From SHWB01 sp050246875 (GTDB lineage: Bacteria > Pseudomonadota > Alphaproteobacteria > UBA6615): a stretch of 64,000 bases of DNA. Below are positions 7,950 through 19,756 of the stretch, piece by piece (positions within the stretch are counted from its first letter, which is position 1; each line of letters begins with the position of its first letter). The notes below the pieces were generated by a model. That model searched no databases and was not told the origin of the DNA. It saw only the letters and a list, made by a program, of their open reading frames with translations. The stretch covers positions 372,001 through 436,000 of the forward strand of contig JBFWVF010000001.1 in NCBI GenBank assembly GCA_050246875.1. Reading direction: 5' to 3'. A program made the position numbers and the translations under genes.

Positions 7950-8786
7950 GTGAGCGAACCGAGGAGCGGGGGAGCGCGGCCAACATGGATCGTTCAAGAG
8001 GCCGCGTTCGCGCAGCGGGATTTCGACGCACTGCGTATCGCGGTGATGCAGATCGGATGCCGCTTCGAATCCCTTCGCATCGTCCCGTTCTCACATGAAC
8101 TAATAGGTACCCCTCCGGAAATTTCCGGACCGTGCTTTGTTTACGGCTCGTCCGGCATGATGACCGTGGCCCGCCGCTTCAATTGGGAACCGGGGGGCTG
8201 GGATGGTCCCGCATTCTCTTCGACGCAATCCATTCGAGAACTGGGTTCATTGGCTCTCAATTCGGATGCTATCTGGGCCCCTTACTCGGAAGCTGCGGAC
8301 ATCGTTGGGAAGGTCGGCTGGGAGAGCGCGTTCATACGTCCGGATAGCGAGACGAAGGAGTTTGCTGGCGAGGTCAAAACTATCCACGAGTTGGAAGCGG
8401 ATGTCGCGCGCTTACGTGAGACCGGCTATTTCAACCATGAGAACAACACCGTCTTGATCGCACGACCTCGATCTTTGCACCGTGAGTGGCGGGCGTTCGT
8501 CGTCGACGGTAGTATCGTTGACACCAGCCTCTATTCCTTCGCGGGCTCCCGGCAGCTCGCTCGCGGCGCACCAGCGGATGTTCTCGCAGCGCTCTCAATT
8601 GCAGTAGCCACATACAGCCCTGCACCGGCATTCGTCGTTGATGTCGCAGAAGTGTTTGTAGGCAACGGGATAGATCTGAAGATCGTCGAATATAATTCCA
8701 TCAATTCATCTGGATTCTATGCCTACGACGTTTCCCTCATCGCATCGGCCGTTACAGATTTGATTTCCAAGTGGCCAAACATATAG
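7950..8786 (+). CDS. ATP-grasp domain protein, resembling the R2K clade (formerly DUF4343-type)
   Basis: A 278-residue protein with a GTG start behind AGAGGAGC. Recognisable parts are an SSGMM element, SAFIRPDSETKEF (R2K-like lysine/arginine segment), REWRAFVVDG and a C-terminal metal-binding-like VEYNSINSSGFYAYD. R2K ATP-grasp proteins replace the usual nucleotide-contacting Arg by Lys and are common in phages and conflict or peptide-modification loci; they are predicted ligases. The gene is clearly lower in GC than all its neighbours and uses codons such as ATA and CTA that they avoid, which points to recent transfer. No partner gene is adjacent. Substrate unknown; family assignment is from motif memory. 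Confidence 0.65.
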   Translation: MSEPRSGGARPTWIVQEAAFAQRDFDALRIAVMQIGCRFESLRIVPFSHELIGTPPEISGPCFVYGSSGMMTVARRFNWEPGGWDGPAFSSTQSIRELGSLALNSDAIWAPYSEAADIVGKVGWESAFIRPDSETKEFAGEVKTIHELEADVARLRETGYFNHENNTVLIARPRSLHREWRAFVVDGSIVDTSLYSFAGSRQLARGAPADVLAALSIAVATYSPAPAFVVDVAEVFVGNGIDLKIVEYNSINSSGFYAYDVSLIASAVTDLISKWPNI

Positions 8787-8818
8787 GCAAACGAACCCGC
8801 ACAATCAGGACGGATTGG

Positions 8819-11493
<2,675 letters not shown>

Positions 11494-11497
<4 letters not shown>

Positions 11498-12573
11498 GCG
11501 CGTACCTCGAAAGCCTCGAGCCCCGACAGGCGCAGGCGCGGCGGCAGCAGCGGCACGGGCCGCGGCACGACGCCCGCCACCGCCGCCGCGATGGCGCTGA
11601 TGTGCTCCGGCGTGGTGCCGCAGCAGCCGCCGACGACGTTCACCAGCCCCGACCGCGCCCACTCGCCGAGATGCCGGGCCGTCTCCTCGGGGGCCTCGTC
11701 GTACTGGCCGAACTCGTTGGGCAGACCGGCATTCGGATAGGCGCAAAGCCGCGTGTCGGCGACGCGCGACAGCTCCGCCACGTAGGGGCGCAGCTCGTGC
11801 GCGCCGAGCGAGCAGTTGAGGCCGACCGTGAACGGGCGCGCATGCGCGATCGCGTTCCAGAACGCCTCTACCGTCTGCCCGGTCAGGGTCCGGCCGGACA
11901 GGTCGGTGATGGTGCCCGACAGCATCACGGGCAACCGCGCGCCGACTTCCTCGAACACCTCTTCCAGCGCGTAGATCACGGCCTTGGCATTGAGCGTGTC
12001 GAAGATCGTCTCGACCAGCAGCATGTCGGCCCCGCCGTCGATCAGCCCGCGCGCCGCCTCGGCCGAGGCGACACGGATGTCCTCGAAGGTCACGGCACGG
12101 AAGCCGGGGTCGTTGACGTCGGGCGAGATCGAGCAGGTCTTGCTGGTCGGGCCGATCGCGCCGGCCACGAAACGCGGCCGCGTCGGGTCCGCCGCCGTCA
12201 CGGCGTCGGCGGCGCGCCGCGCAATTTCGGCGCCCGACCGGTTGATGTCGTAGGCGAAGTGCGCGGCACCGTAGTCGGCCTGCGATATCGACGTGGCGTT
12301 GAAGGTGTTGGTGGCGACGATGTCGGCGCCGGCCTCGAGGTAGGCGCGGTGGATCGCCTCGATCATGTCGGGCCGCGACAGGTTGAGGACGTCGTTGTCG
12401 CCGGTCAGGTCGTGCGTGTGGCCGGCGAGGCAGCCGCCGCTCCAGTCGGCCGTGTCGGGCGCCCAGGCCTGGATCATCGTCCCCATGGCGCCGTCGAGCA
12501 CGAGGATGCGGTCCGTGGCCGCCACTTCCAGCGCGGCCATGCGCGCGGCGCGGGTCGTCGCAAGGCCCGTCAT
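11494..12573 (-). CDS. metH: Cobalamin-dependent methionine synthase, N-terminal part (homocysteine S-methyltransferase domain)
   Basis: A 359-residue homocysteine-binding barrel. The three zinc cysteines are Cys254 (in GLNCSLG) and Cys317-Cys318 (in GGCCGT), and the N-terminal DGAMGTM motif of the family is at 28-34. It activates homocysteine as a zinc thiolate for methylation. It overlaps the upstream metF stop and the downstream metH start by ATGA junctions. In E. coli this domain is the first 350 residues of one MetH chain; here it is a separate gene, as in many alphaproteobacteria. The alternative reading as a free betaine-homocysteine methyltransferase is unlikely given the tight coupling to the rest of MetH. 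Confidence 0.93.
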
Positions 12574-13484
12574 GCCGCGCTCCCTTGCGCCGCGGCGCCC
12601 GCCGCTGCCGGGCGCAGGCCCAGCAGGTGGCAGATGGCATAGGTCAGGTCGGCCCGGTTGAGCGTGTAGAAATGGAACTGGCGCACTCCCGCCGCCTGCA
12701 GCCCGCGCACCTGTTCGCAGGCGAGGGCGGCGGCGACCATGCGCCGCGTCTCCGGGTCGTCGTCGAGCCCGTCGAAGGCGCGCGCGAGGCGCGGCGGCAG
12801 GCCGGCGCCGCATTGCCGCGCGAAGCGGGCGACGCTGGCGAAGTTCGACACCGGCATGATGCCGGGCACCAATGGCGCGGTGATGCCGGCCGCCGCGACC
12901 TTGTCGCGGAAGCGCAGGAAGACGGCGTTGTCGAAGAAGAACTGGGTGATGGCGCGGGTCGCGCCGGCGTCGAGCTTGCGCTTGAGATTGTCGAGGTCGG
13001 CAGCCGCGCTGGCGGCCTCGGGATGCGTCTCGGGATAGGCCGCGACGGAAATCTCGAACGGCGCGACACGGGCGAGGCCGGCGACGAGATCGCTGGCGTA
13101 GGCATAGCCGCCGGGCGCCGGGCGGTAGCGGCCGCTCCCGTCCGGGACGTCGCCGCGCAGGGCGACGATGTGGCGGACGCCCGCTGCCCAGTATTGCCGT
13201 GCGACCTCGTCGATCTCGGCGCGCGCGGCGGCGACGCAGGTGAGATGGGCGGCACAGGCGAGGCCGGTTTCGCGAACGATCCGCCCGACCGTGGCGTGCG
13301 TGCGTTCGCGCGTCGTGCCGCCGGCCCCGTAGGTCACCGACACGAACGCCGGCGCCAGCGGTGCCAGCCGCTCGACCGTGGCCCAGAGCTGCCGTTCGGC
13401 CGCCTCCGACTTGGGCGGGAAGAACTCGAAGCTGACGGACAGGTCGGCCGTTGCCGGCGCGACGGTTCCGGACGATGCCGGCAT
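12570..13484 (-). CDS. metF: 5,10-Methylenetetrahydrofolate reductase
   Basis: A 304-residue FAD-dependent MTHFR of canonical length. The catalytic glutamate region reads SFEFFPPK, the folate-binding aspartate lies in LRGDVPDG, and AITQFFFDN and PGIMPV are typical MetF blocks. It reduces 5,10-methylene-THF to 5-methyl-THF, the methyl donor for MetH. It starts one base after the stop of the ArsR-methyltransferase regulator and its stop overlaps the next start (ATGA), so the four genes form one tight operon. This is the housekeeping MTHFR of the window, as opposed to the divergent copy at 4057-5076. Confidence 0.95.
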   Translation of the reverse strand: MPASSGTVAPATADLSVSFEFFPPKSEAAERQLWATVERLAPLAPAFVSVTYGAGGTTRERTHATVGRIVRETGLACAAHLTCVAAARAEIDEVARQYWAAGVRHIVALRGDVPDGSGRYRPAPGGYAYASDLVAGLARVAPFEISVAAYPETHPEAASAAADLDNLKRKLDAGATRAITQFFFDNAVFLRFRDKVAAAGITAPLVPGIMPVSNFASVARFARQCGAGLPPRLARAFDGLDDDPETRRMVAAALACEQVRGLQAAGVRQFHFYTLNRADLTYAICHLLGLRPAAAGAAAQGSAA

Positions 13485-13485
13485 T

Positions 13486-14472
13486 TCAGATACGCTCCTC
13501 GATTGCTGCGGATGCCCGCCGGCCTTGCGCGGCCGGCAGCTCGCGCGCCTCGCTCATCCAGATGGTGACGGTCAGCGGCTCGCCGGGCAGGTGCAGGATC
13601 TCGCGCGGCACGAGACCGGCCTGCCTGCACCAGCCTTCCACCTCGCCGTCGGCGAAGCCGAGCCGCCGGTGCGCATGCACCTCGCGCAGTTCCTCCAGCG
13701 CGTGCGGCGCGAAATCGGCGACCACGAGCCGGCCTCCGGGCGCCAGAACGCGCGCGGCTTCCGCGATCGCCGCCTCCGGCTCGACGGCGTAGTGCAGCAC
13801 CATGTGCAGCACGGCGACGTCGAACGCGCCGTCCTCCCACGGCAGCCGATACATGTCGCCCTGCCGCAGCACGCCGTTGCGAAGGCCCTCGCGATCGAGA
13901 CTGGCGCGCGCCACGGCCAGCATCTCGCGCGAATTGTCGAGACCGACCAGTTCGGCGGCCTGCCCGCTCAGGAGATGCAGCATCCGGCCGGTGCCGGTGC
14001 CGATGTCGAGAAGGCGGCGCACGCCACGCGCCGGCACGAGTCCGGCCACCGCCCGTTCGACCTCCGCCTCGTCGATGTGCAGGCTCCGTAGCCGGTCCCA
14101 GTCGCCGGCGTTGCGGCGGAAATAGGCCTCGGCGGCCTGCGCCCGCTGCTCGCGAACCGCCGCCAGCCGGCGCAGGTCGCTGGCCACGACCGCATCGCCG
14201 GCCGGCAGCGAGTCGAGCAGCATGCGGGCGAGACCGCCGCCTTCGCCCCCGGAGGCCAGCCGGAAGTAGGCGTGCGCCCCTTCCTGGGCGCGCTGCATCA
14301 GCCCGGCCTCGCACAGCAGGCGCAGATGGCGCGACAGGCGCGGCTGGCTCTGGCCGAGGATCTGCGTCAGTTCGCCGACCGTCAGCTCGCTGCGCGCGCA
14401 CAGGGTCAGCAGCCGCAGCCGAGTCGGCTCGGCGGCCGCTTTCAGTCCGGCCAGAAGGCGCTCTCTGTCCAT
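13486..14472 (-). CDS. ArsR-family regulator fused to a SAM-methyltransferase domain (SahR-like)
   Basis: A 328-residue fusion. Residues 1-80 form an ArsR winged helix (recognition region GQSQPRLSRHLRLL); about 150-300 is a class I methyltransferase fold with motif I LDIGTGTGR at 155-163. It heads the metF-metH operon. SahR proteins are ArsR-family sensors of S-adenosylhomocysteine that repress methionine-cycle genes in proteobacteria, and this gene fits in fold and position. The ATG at 14472 is preferred over the in-frame ATG at 14517, because the latter lies right against the palindromic operator at 14520-14535. Whether the methyltransferase part is catalytic or only binds SAM/SAH is not known. 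Confidence 0.8.
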   Translation of the reverse strand: MDRERLLAGLKAAAEPTRLRLLTLCARSELTVGELTQILGQSQPRLSRHLRLLCEAGLMQRAQEGAHAYFRLASGGEGGGLARMLLDSLPAGDAVVASDLRRLAAVREQRAQAAEAYFRRNAGDWDRLRSLHIDEAEVERAVAGLVPARGVRRLLDIGTGTGRMLHLLSGQAAELVGLDNSREMLAVARASLDREGLRNGVLRQGDMYRLPWEDGAFDVAVLHMVLHYAVEPEAAIAEAARVLAPGGRLVVADFAPHALEELREVHAHRRLGFADGEVEGWCRQAGLVPREILHLPGEPLTVTIWMSEARELPAAQGRRASAAIEERI

Positions 14473-14819
14473 CGATTCGGGGTCCCTTTGCGGTCTCCGA
14501 TCCTTGGAATGATGCAAATATAAAGATATCTTTATCTATTGCAATGCCTCGTTTCTCGCCAGGACAGGCGCCTCGGACACGGCTTGCGGCAATATTGCAA
14601 CATCGCCTCCGGCACCCCGGCCACCTGCCCCCGGCCGGCTGGTCACGTGGGGGGCCGTGTGCTAGCAAACGCCGTCAGCCGTCCGATGCTTCACGGGCCG
14701 CAATCTCGTGTTAGTGTCCGGGCGGTAGGGTGGTGCGGGCCCGGCGCATGGCCGGGTACTGGGGTCGGGGGTGACGCGTGGTCGACGGGTTCTTGCCGTG
14801 CGACGGTTCGGGATTGCGC
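14473..14819. promoter_or_regulatory. Divergent intergenic region between the SahR-like regulator and mlaA
   Basis: About 350 bases without a gene. Its left part is strikingly AT-rich for this genome. It contains the perfect palindrome listed separately at 14520-14535, ATTGCAAT at 14538-14545 and GCAATATTGC at 14589-14598. These probably hold the promoter and operators of the minus-strand methionine operon. The right part (about 14620-14819) leads into mlaA and shows no convincing sigma-70 boxes. Confidence 0.5.
14520..14535. promoter_or_regulatory. Perfect 16-bp palindrome, probable operator of the SahR-like regulator
   Basis: ATAAAGATATCTTTAT is fully self-complementary and lies 48-63 bases upstream of the chosen regulator start. 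ArsR-family proteins typically bind AT-rich imperfect palindromes of this size, and the site sits where autoregulation of the methionine operon would act. The assignment rests on position and symmetry. Confidence 0.6.
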
Positions 14820-15632
14820 ATGCGACAGTCGGTACGTGCCGCGGTTCTCGGCCGCGTCGCGGCGGCTGCGCTCGTGGCTGGGCTGCTGGGGGCGTGCGCG
14901 ACGCCGCCGCCGGAGTCGGACAAGGAGGCCATGGCCGAATTCAGGGCCGCCAACGACCCGTTCGAGCCGGCCAACCGCCTCGTCTTCTCGTTCAACGTGA
15001 TGGTCGACAACCTGCTGCTGCAGCCGGCGGCGGTGACCTATCGCGACCTCGGGCCCGAGGGCCTGAAGCCTGCCATCCGCAACCTGATCCACAACCTCAC
15101 GCTGCCGCTCACCTTCCTGCACAGCCTGTTGCAGGGAAACATGGAGCGGGCCGATCTCGCGGCGCAGAAATTCTTCCTCAACCTCCCCACCCTGCTGCTC
15201 GGCGACGTGGCGCCGGCGCAGACCGAGGAGGCCAAGAAGCAGGTGTACGAGGACGCCGGCCAGACCCTGCAGAGCTGGGGCGCCACGCCGGGGCCGTACA
15301 TCATGCTGCCGCTGCTCGGGCCGTCGAGCGCGACCGATACCTTGGGCACGGTGTTCGACTTCTTCGCCGATCCGGTGAACATGATGACGCCGCGCGAGTT
15401 CGCCTACGGCCGTGCCATCTCGGGCGCGGTCGAGGAGCGGTCGCGCAACGTCGACATAGTGCGCGACATGCAGGCCAAGTCGGTCGACTACTACAGCGCG
15501 GTGCGCAGCCTTTATCGCCAGCGCCGCTCGGCCGAAGTGCGCAACGAAAACACCGACGTCCGCCTGCCGGCGCCCACGATCGCGTTGGACAACGAGCGCG
15601 AGTCGGCCGCCAGCGAACCGGACGCCCGCTAG
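14820..15632 (+). CDS. mlaA: MlaA (VacJ) family outer-membrane lipoprotein
   Basis: A 270-residue lipoprotein. The N-terminus is a lipoprotein signal with lipobox LLGAC, making Cys26 the lipidated residue when the ATG at 14820 is used; a GTG at 14778 would add 14 residues before the signal and seems less likely. FEPANRLVFSFN and LGPSSATDTLG are hallmark MlaA segments. MlaA works with porins in the outer membrane to extract mislocalised phospholipids and hand them to MlaC for retrograde transport. The adjacent gene is mlaC, four bases after the stop, so the two form an operon. MlaBDEF are not in this window. Confidence 0.9.
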   Translation: MRQSVRAAVLGRVAAAALVAGLLGACATPPPESDKEAMAEFRAANDPFEPANRLVFSFNVMVDNLLLQPAAVTYRDLGPEGLKPAIRNLIHNLTLPLTFLHSLLQGNMERADLAAQKFFLNLPTLLLGDVAPAQTEEAKKQVYEDAGQTLQSWGATPGPYIMLPLLGPSSATDTLGTVFDFFADPVNMMTPREFAYGRAISGAVEERSRNVDIVRDMQAKSVDYYSAVRSLYRQRRSAEVRNENTDVRLPAPTIALDNERESAASEPDAR

Positions 15633-15636
15633 TTCG

Positions 15637-16266
15637 ATGATCAGGGTCCTGCGCAGCCTTGCCTTTGCGCTGGTGTTCGTTGCCACGGCAGCACCGGTCG
15701 CGGCGGCCCAGGGCGAATACGTCGCCCGCTCGGAGTCGTTCATCCGCACCCTGGCAGAGCAGGCCATCGGCACGCTCTCGCAAAAGGATCTGAACGTCGA
15801 CCAGCGGCGGCAGAAGTTCCGCTCGCTCCTGCGCGACGCCTTCGCCGTTCCGGGCATCGCCCGCTTCGTGATCGGACGCTACTGGCGTAGTGCCGACGAG
15901 AAGCAGCGCGAGGAGTATCTCGTGCTGTTCGAGGACGTCATCGTCAACACCTGGGCCGACCGCTTCTCCGACTACTCCGGACAGAAGTTCGAGGTCCGCG
16001 ACGCCATCGACGCGCGCGGCCCGCAGGACAGCGAGAACGCGGCCATCGTCCGCAGCGTCTTCTTCACCGACCCCTCGACACCGGTTCGCGTCGAGTGGCG
16101 CGTGGCCAATGCCGGCGATGTCTACAAGATCGTCGACGTCGTCGTCGAAGGCGTCAGCATGGCCAACACCCACCGCGACGAATTCGCGACGGTCATCCGC
16201 AACAACGGCGGCAATGTCGAGGGTCTCCTCGCGGAACTGCGCCGCCGCCGCGACGCCACGAAGTAG
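15637..16266 (+). CDS. mlaC: MlaC/Ttg2D family periplasmic phospholipid carrier
   Basis: A 209-residue protein with a cleavable signal peptide (hydrophobic stretch 5-22, cleavage about AAAQG). It has the typical MlaC body, including RRQKFRSLLRDAF, FVIGRYWR and YKIVDVVVEGVSM. MlaC shuttles phospholipid between MlaA at the outer membrane and the MlaFEDB transporter at the inner membrane. It follows mlaA by four bases. After its stop a small perfect hairpin (CCGCGA/TCGCGG, 16293-16308) is visible without a U-run. Confidence 0.9.
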   Translation: MIRVLRSLAFALVFVATAAPVAAAQGEYVARSESFIRTLAEQAIGTLSQKDLNVDQRRQKFRSLLRDAFAVPGIARFVIGRYWRSADEKQREEYLVLFEDVIVNTWADRFSDYSGQKFEVRDAIDARGPQDSENAAIVRSVFFTDPSTPVRVEWRVANAGDVYKIVDVVVEGVSMANTHRDEFATVIRNNGGNVEGLLAELRRRRDATK

Positions 16267-16354
16267 CTGCCCAACTTTTGCCCATGCTTGTGCCGCGACG
16301 CCTCGCGGTGCATCGTCGTCACCTGACCAAAATCGGAAGACAGGGGACGCGGCC

Positions 16355-17395
16355 GTGGATTTCGGGCTCTTGCCGACGACTGTGGTGGGTAGCTGGCCCC
16401 AGCCCGACTGGCTGGTCGACCGCGACGTCGTCCTGCGAATCGGTCCGCCGCGCGTGCGTGCCCGCCAGATATGGCGCATCGCCGAATCCCAGCTCGAGGG
16501 CGCGCAGGACGACGCCACGCTCGTCGCCATCCGCGAGATGGAGCGTTGCGGCGTCGACATCCTGACCGACGGCGAGATCCGCCGCGAAAGTTACTCCAAC
16601 CGCTTCGCCACCGCGCTCGACGGCATCAGCGACGAACCGCCGGGCGTGACGACGAGCCGGACCGGCCAGCCGATTCCGGCGCCGCGCATCGTCGGGCCGA
16701 TTCGCCGCACGCGCCCGATCCTCGTGCGCGATATGAAGTTCCTGCGCGCCGGCACCGACCGCGGGGTCAAGATCACCGTGCCCGGCCCGTTCACCATGAC
16801 GATGCAGTCGCAGGACCTGCACTACGGCTCGCGCGAAAAGGCGGCGATGGCCTATGCCGAGGCGGTGAACGCCGAGGTCCGCGACCTGTTCGCGGCCGGC
16901 GCCGACGTGGTGCAGCTCGACGAACCCTGGATGCAGGCCTTCCCCGAGGAAGCCCGCGCCTTCGCCCTGCCGGCCATTGCCCGCGCCCTCGATGGCGCCA
17001 CCGGCACGACGGCGATCCACCTCTGTTTCGGCTACGCCAACTCGGTCAAGAGCAAGCCGTCGGGATATTCCTTCCTGCCCGAGCTGAACAACGCCGCCGC
17101 CGGCCAGATCTCCATCGAGGCGGCGCAGCCGCATCTCGACCTCGCCGTGCTCGAGAAGCTGCCGGCCAAGCAGGTCATGGTCGGCGTCATCGCCATGAAC
17201 ACCGAGGAAGCCGAATCGGCGGAGACGGTCGCCGACCGCGTGCGGGCGGCGCTGAAGCACATTCCGGCGGAGCGGCTGGTCGTCGCCCCGGACTGCGGCA
17301 TGAAATACATCTCGCGCGCCGCGGCCAACGCCAAGCTGACGGCGATGGTGCAAGGCACCGAAATCGTGCGCCGCGAGCTGCGCGCGAAAGGCTGA
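16355..17395 (+). CDS. MetE-like cobalamin-independent methionine synthase family protein (third paralog)
   Basis: A 346-residue core-MetE-type protein starting at GTG 16355 behind CAGGGGAC. Predicted zinc ligands are His222 and Cys224 (IHLCFG), Glu255 (ISIEAA) and Cys314 (APDCGMK). It begins LPTTVVGSWPQP, the usual N-terminus of this short family. It is clearly more distant from the two copies at the left edge than they are from each other. Its gene stands alone, between mlaC and the convergent ettA. Function could be methionine synthesis from an unusual methyl donor or demethylation of a natural product; the sequence does not decide. Confidence 0.85.
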   Translation: MDFGLLPTTVVGSWPQPDWLVDRDVVLRIGPPRVRARQIWRIAESQLEGAQDDATLVAIREMERCGVDILTDGEIRRESYSNRFATALDGISDEPPGVTTSRTGQPIPAPRIVGPIRRTRPILVRDMKFLRAGTDRGVKITVPGPFTMTMQSQDLHYGSREKAAMAYAEAVNAEVRDLFAAGADVVQLDEPWMQAFPEEARAFALPAIARALDGATGTTAIHLCFGYANSVKSKPSGYSFLPELNNAAAGQISIEAAQPHLDLAVLEKLPAKQVMVGVIAMNTEEAESAETVADRVRAALKHIPAERLVVAPDCGMKYISRAAANAKLTAMVQGTEIVRRELRAKG

Positions 17396-17399
17396 GCCG

Positions 17400-19079
<1,680 letters not shown>

Positions 19080-19162
19080 GTGGCCGCTCTCTCGCTGACG
19101 GGGGACGGGCGGGCGGCGGTTGTAGCCGGCCGGCGGGCATCCCGCAACGGCGGCCGGGCGAG

Positions 19163-19753
19163 TCAGTCGGTACTGTCGACCAGACGCGCGAGGCGCGCCT
19201 CCTCGCCGGCGTCGAGGGCGGCAGGCACCGAGGGCACGCGCCGGCGGCGCAGCCACAGCAGGACGCCGGCCGCGCCGAGCGCCAGCACCGCCGGCGGTGC
19301 CAGCCACAGTGCCCAGGTCGCGGCGGTGAAGGGCGGGTCGAGCAGGACGAAGTCGCCGTAGCGGGCGCGAAACCAGTCGCGCACCGCGGCGTCGCTGTCG
19401 CCGGCGGCGACGCGCTCGCGTACCAGCCGGCGCATGTCGGCAGCCAGCTCGGCATTGGAATCGCCGATCGACTGGCCCTGGCAGACGACGCAGCGCAATT
19501 CGCGCATCAGCGCCTGCGCCCGCGCCTCGGCCACGGGATCGGCCAGCGAACGGTCCGGCGCCGGCGGGATCGGCTGCGCCGGCGCCGTGGCCGGCGCGGC
19601 CAGACTGGCCAGCAGGAACAGCGCCACCACGCAGCGAACCGCCGTTGCTATCCTTGTGTGGCCCCGTCCTGAGCCTGTCGAAGGACGGGGCTTCGCGCGG
19701 ACCTCATCCTTCGACAGGCTCGGGATGAGGTACATGCTGCGACGAAGGCGCAT
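19163..19753 (-). CDS. ccmH: Cytochrome c-type biogenesis protein CcmH (CycL), start uncertain
   Basis: The mature part carries the CcmH redox motif LRCVVCQGQSI (CxxC) and a C-terminal transmembrane helix (about TWALWLAPPAVLALGAAGVLLWL). A hydrophobic signal VVALFLLASLAAP precedes the domain. CcmH takes part in reducing and handing apocytochrome c to the haem ligation complex in the periplasm. The ATG at 19753 directly follows ccmF, but translation from it would read through a REP-like repeat (19661-19731) and give about 35 odd residues before the signal. A GTG at 19630 just before the hydrophobic core is an alternative. ccmG is not adjacent, as in cycHJKL-type arrangements. Confidence 0.85.
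   Translation of the reverse strand: MRLRRSMYLIPSLSKDEVRAKPRPSTGSGRGHTRIATAVRCVVALFLLASLAAPATAPAQPIPPAPDRSLADPVAEARAQALMRELRCVVCQGQSIGDSNAELAADMRRLVRERVAAGDSDAAVRDWFRARYGDFVLLDPPFTAATWALWLAPPAVLALGAAGVLLWLRRRRVPSVPAALDAGEEARLARLVDSTD
19661..19731. repeat. REP-like pair of inverted palindromic units
   Basis: Two hairpins share an inverted core. Unit one pairs GCCCCGTCCT (19661-19670) with AGGACGGGGC (19682-19691). Unit two pairs ACCTCATCC (19701-19709) with GGATGAGGT (19723-19731). The loops contain GCCTGTCGAAGG and its reverse complement CCTTCGACAGGC. This core is, from memory, a dispersed palindromic repeat in many alphaproteobacterial genomes. It lies between ccmF and the functional part of ccmH. 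Confidence 0.75.
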
Positions 19754-19756
19754 CGC

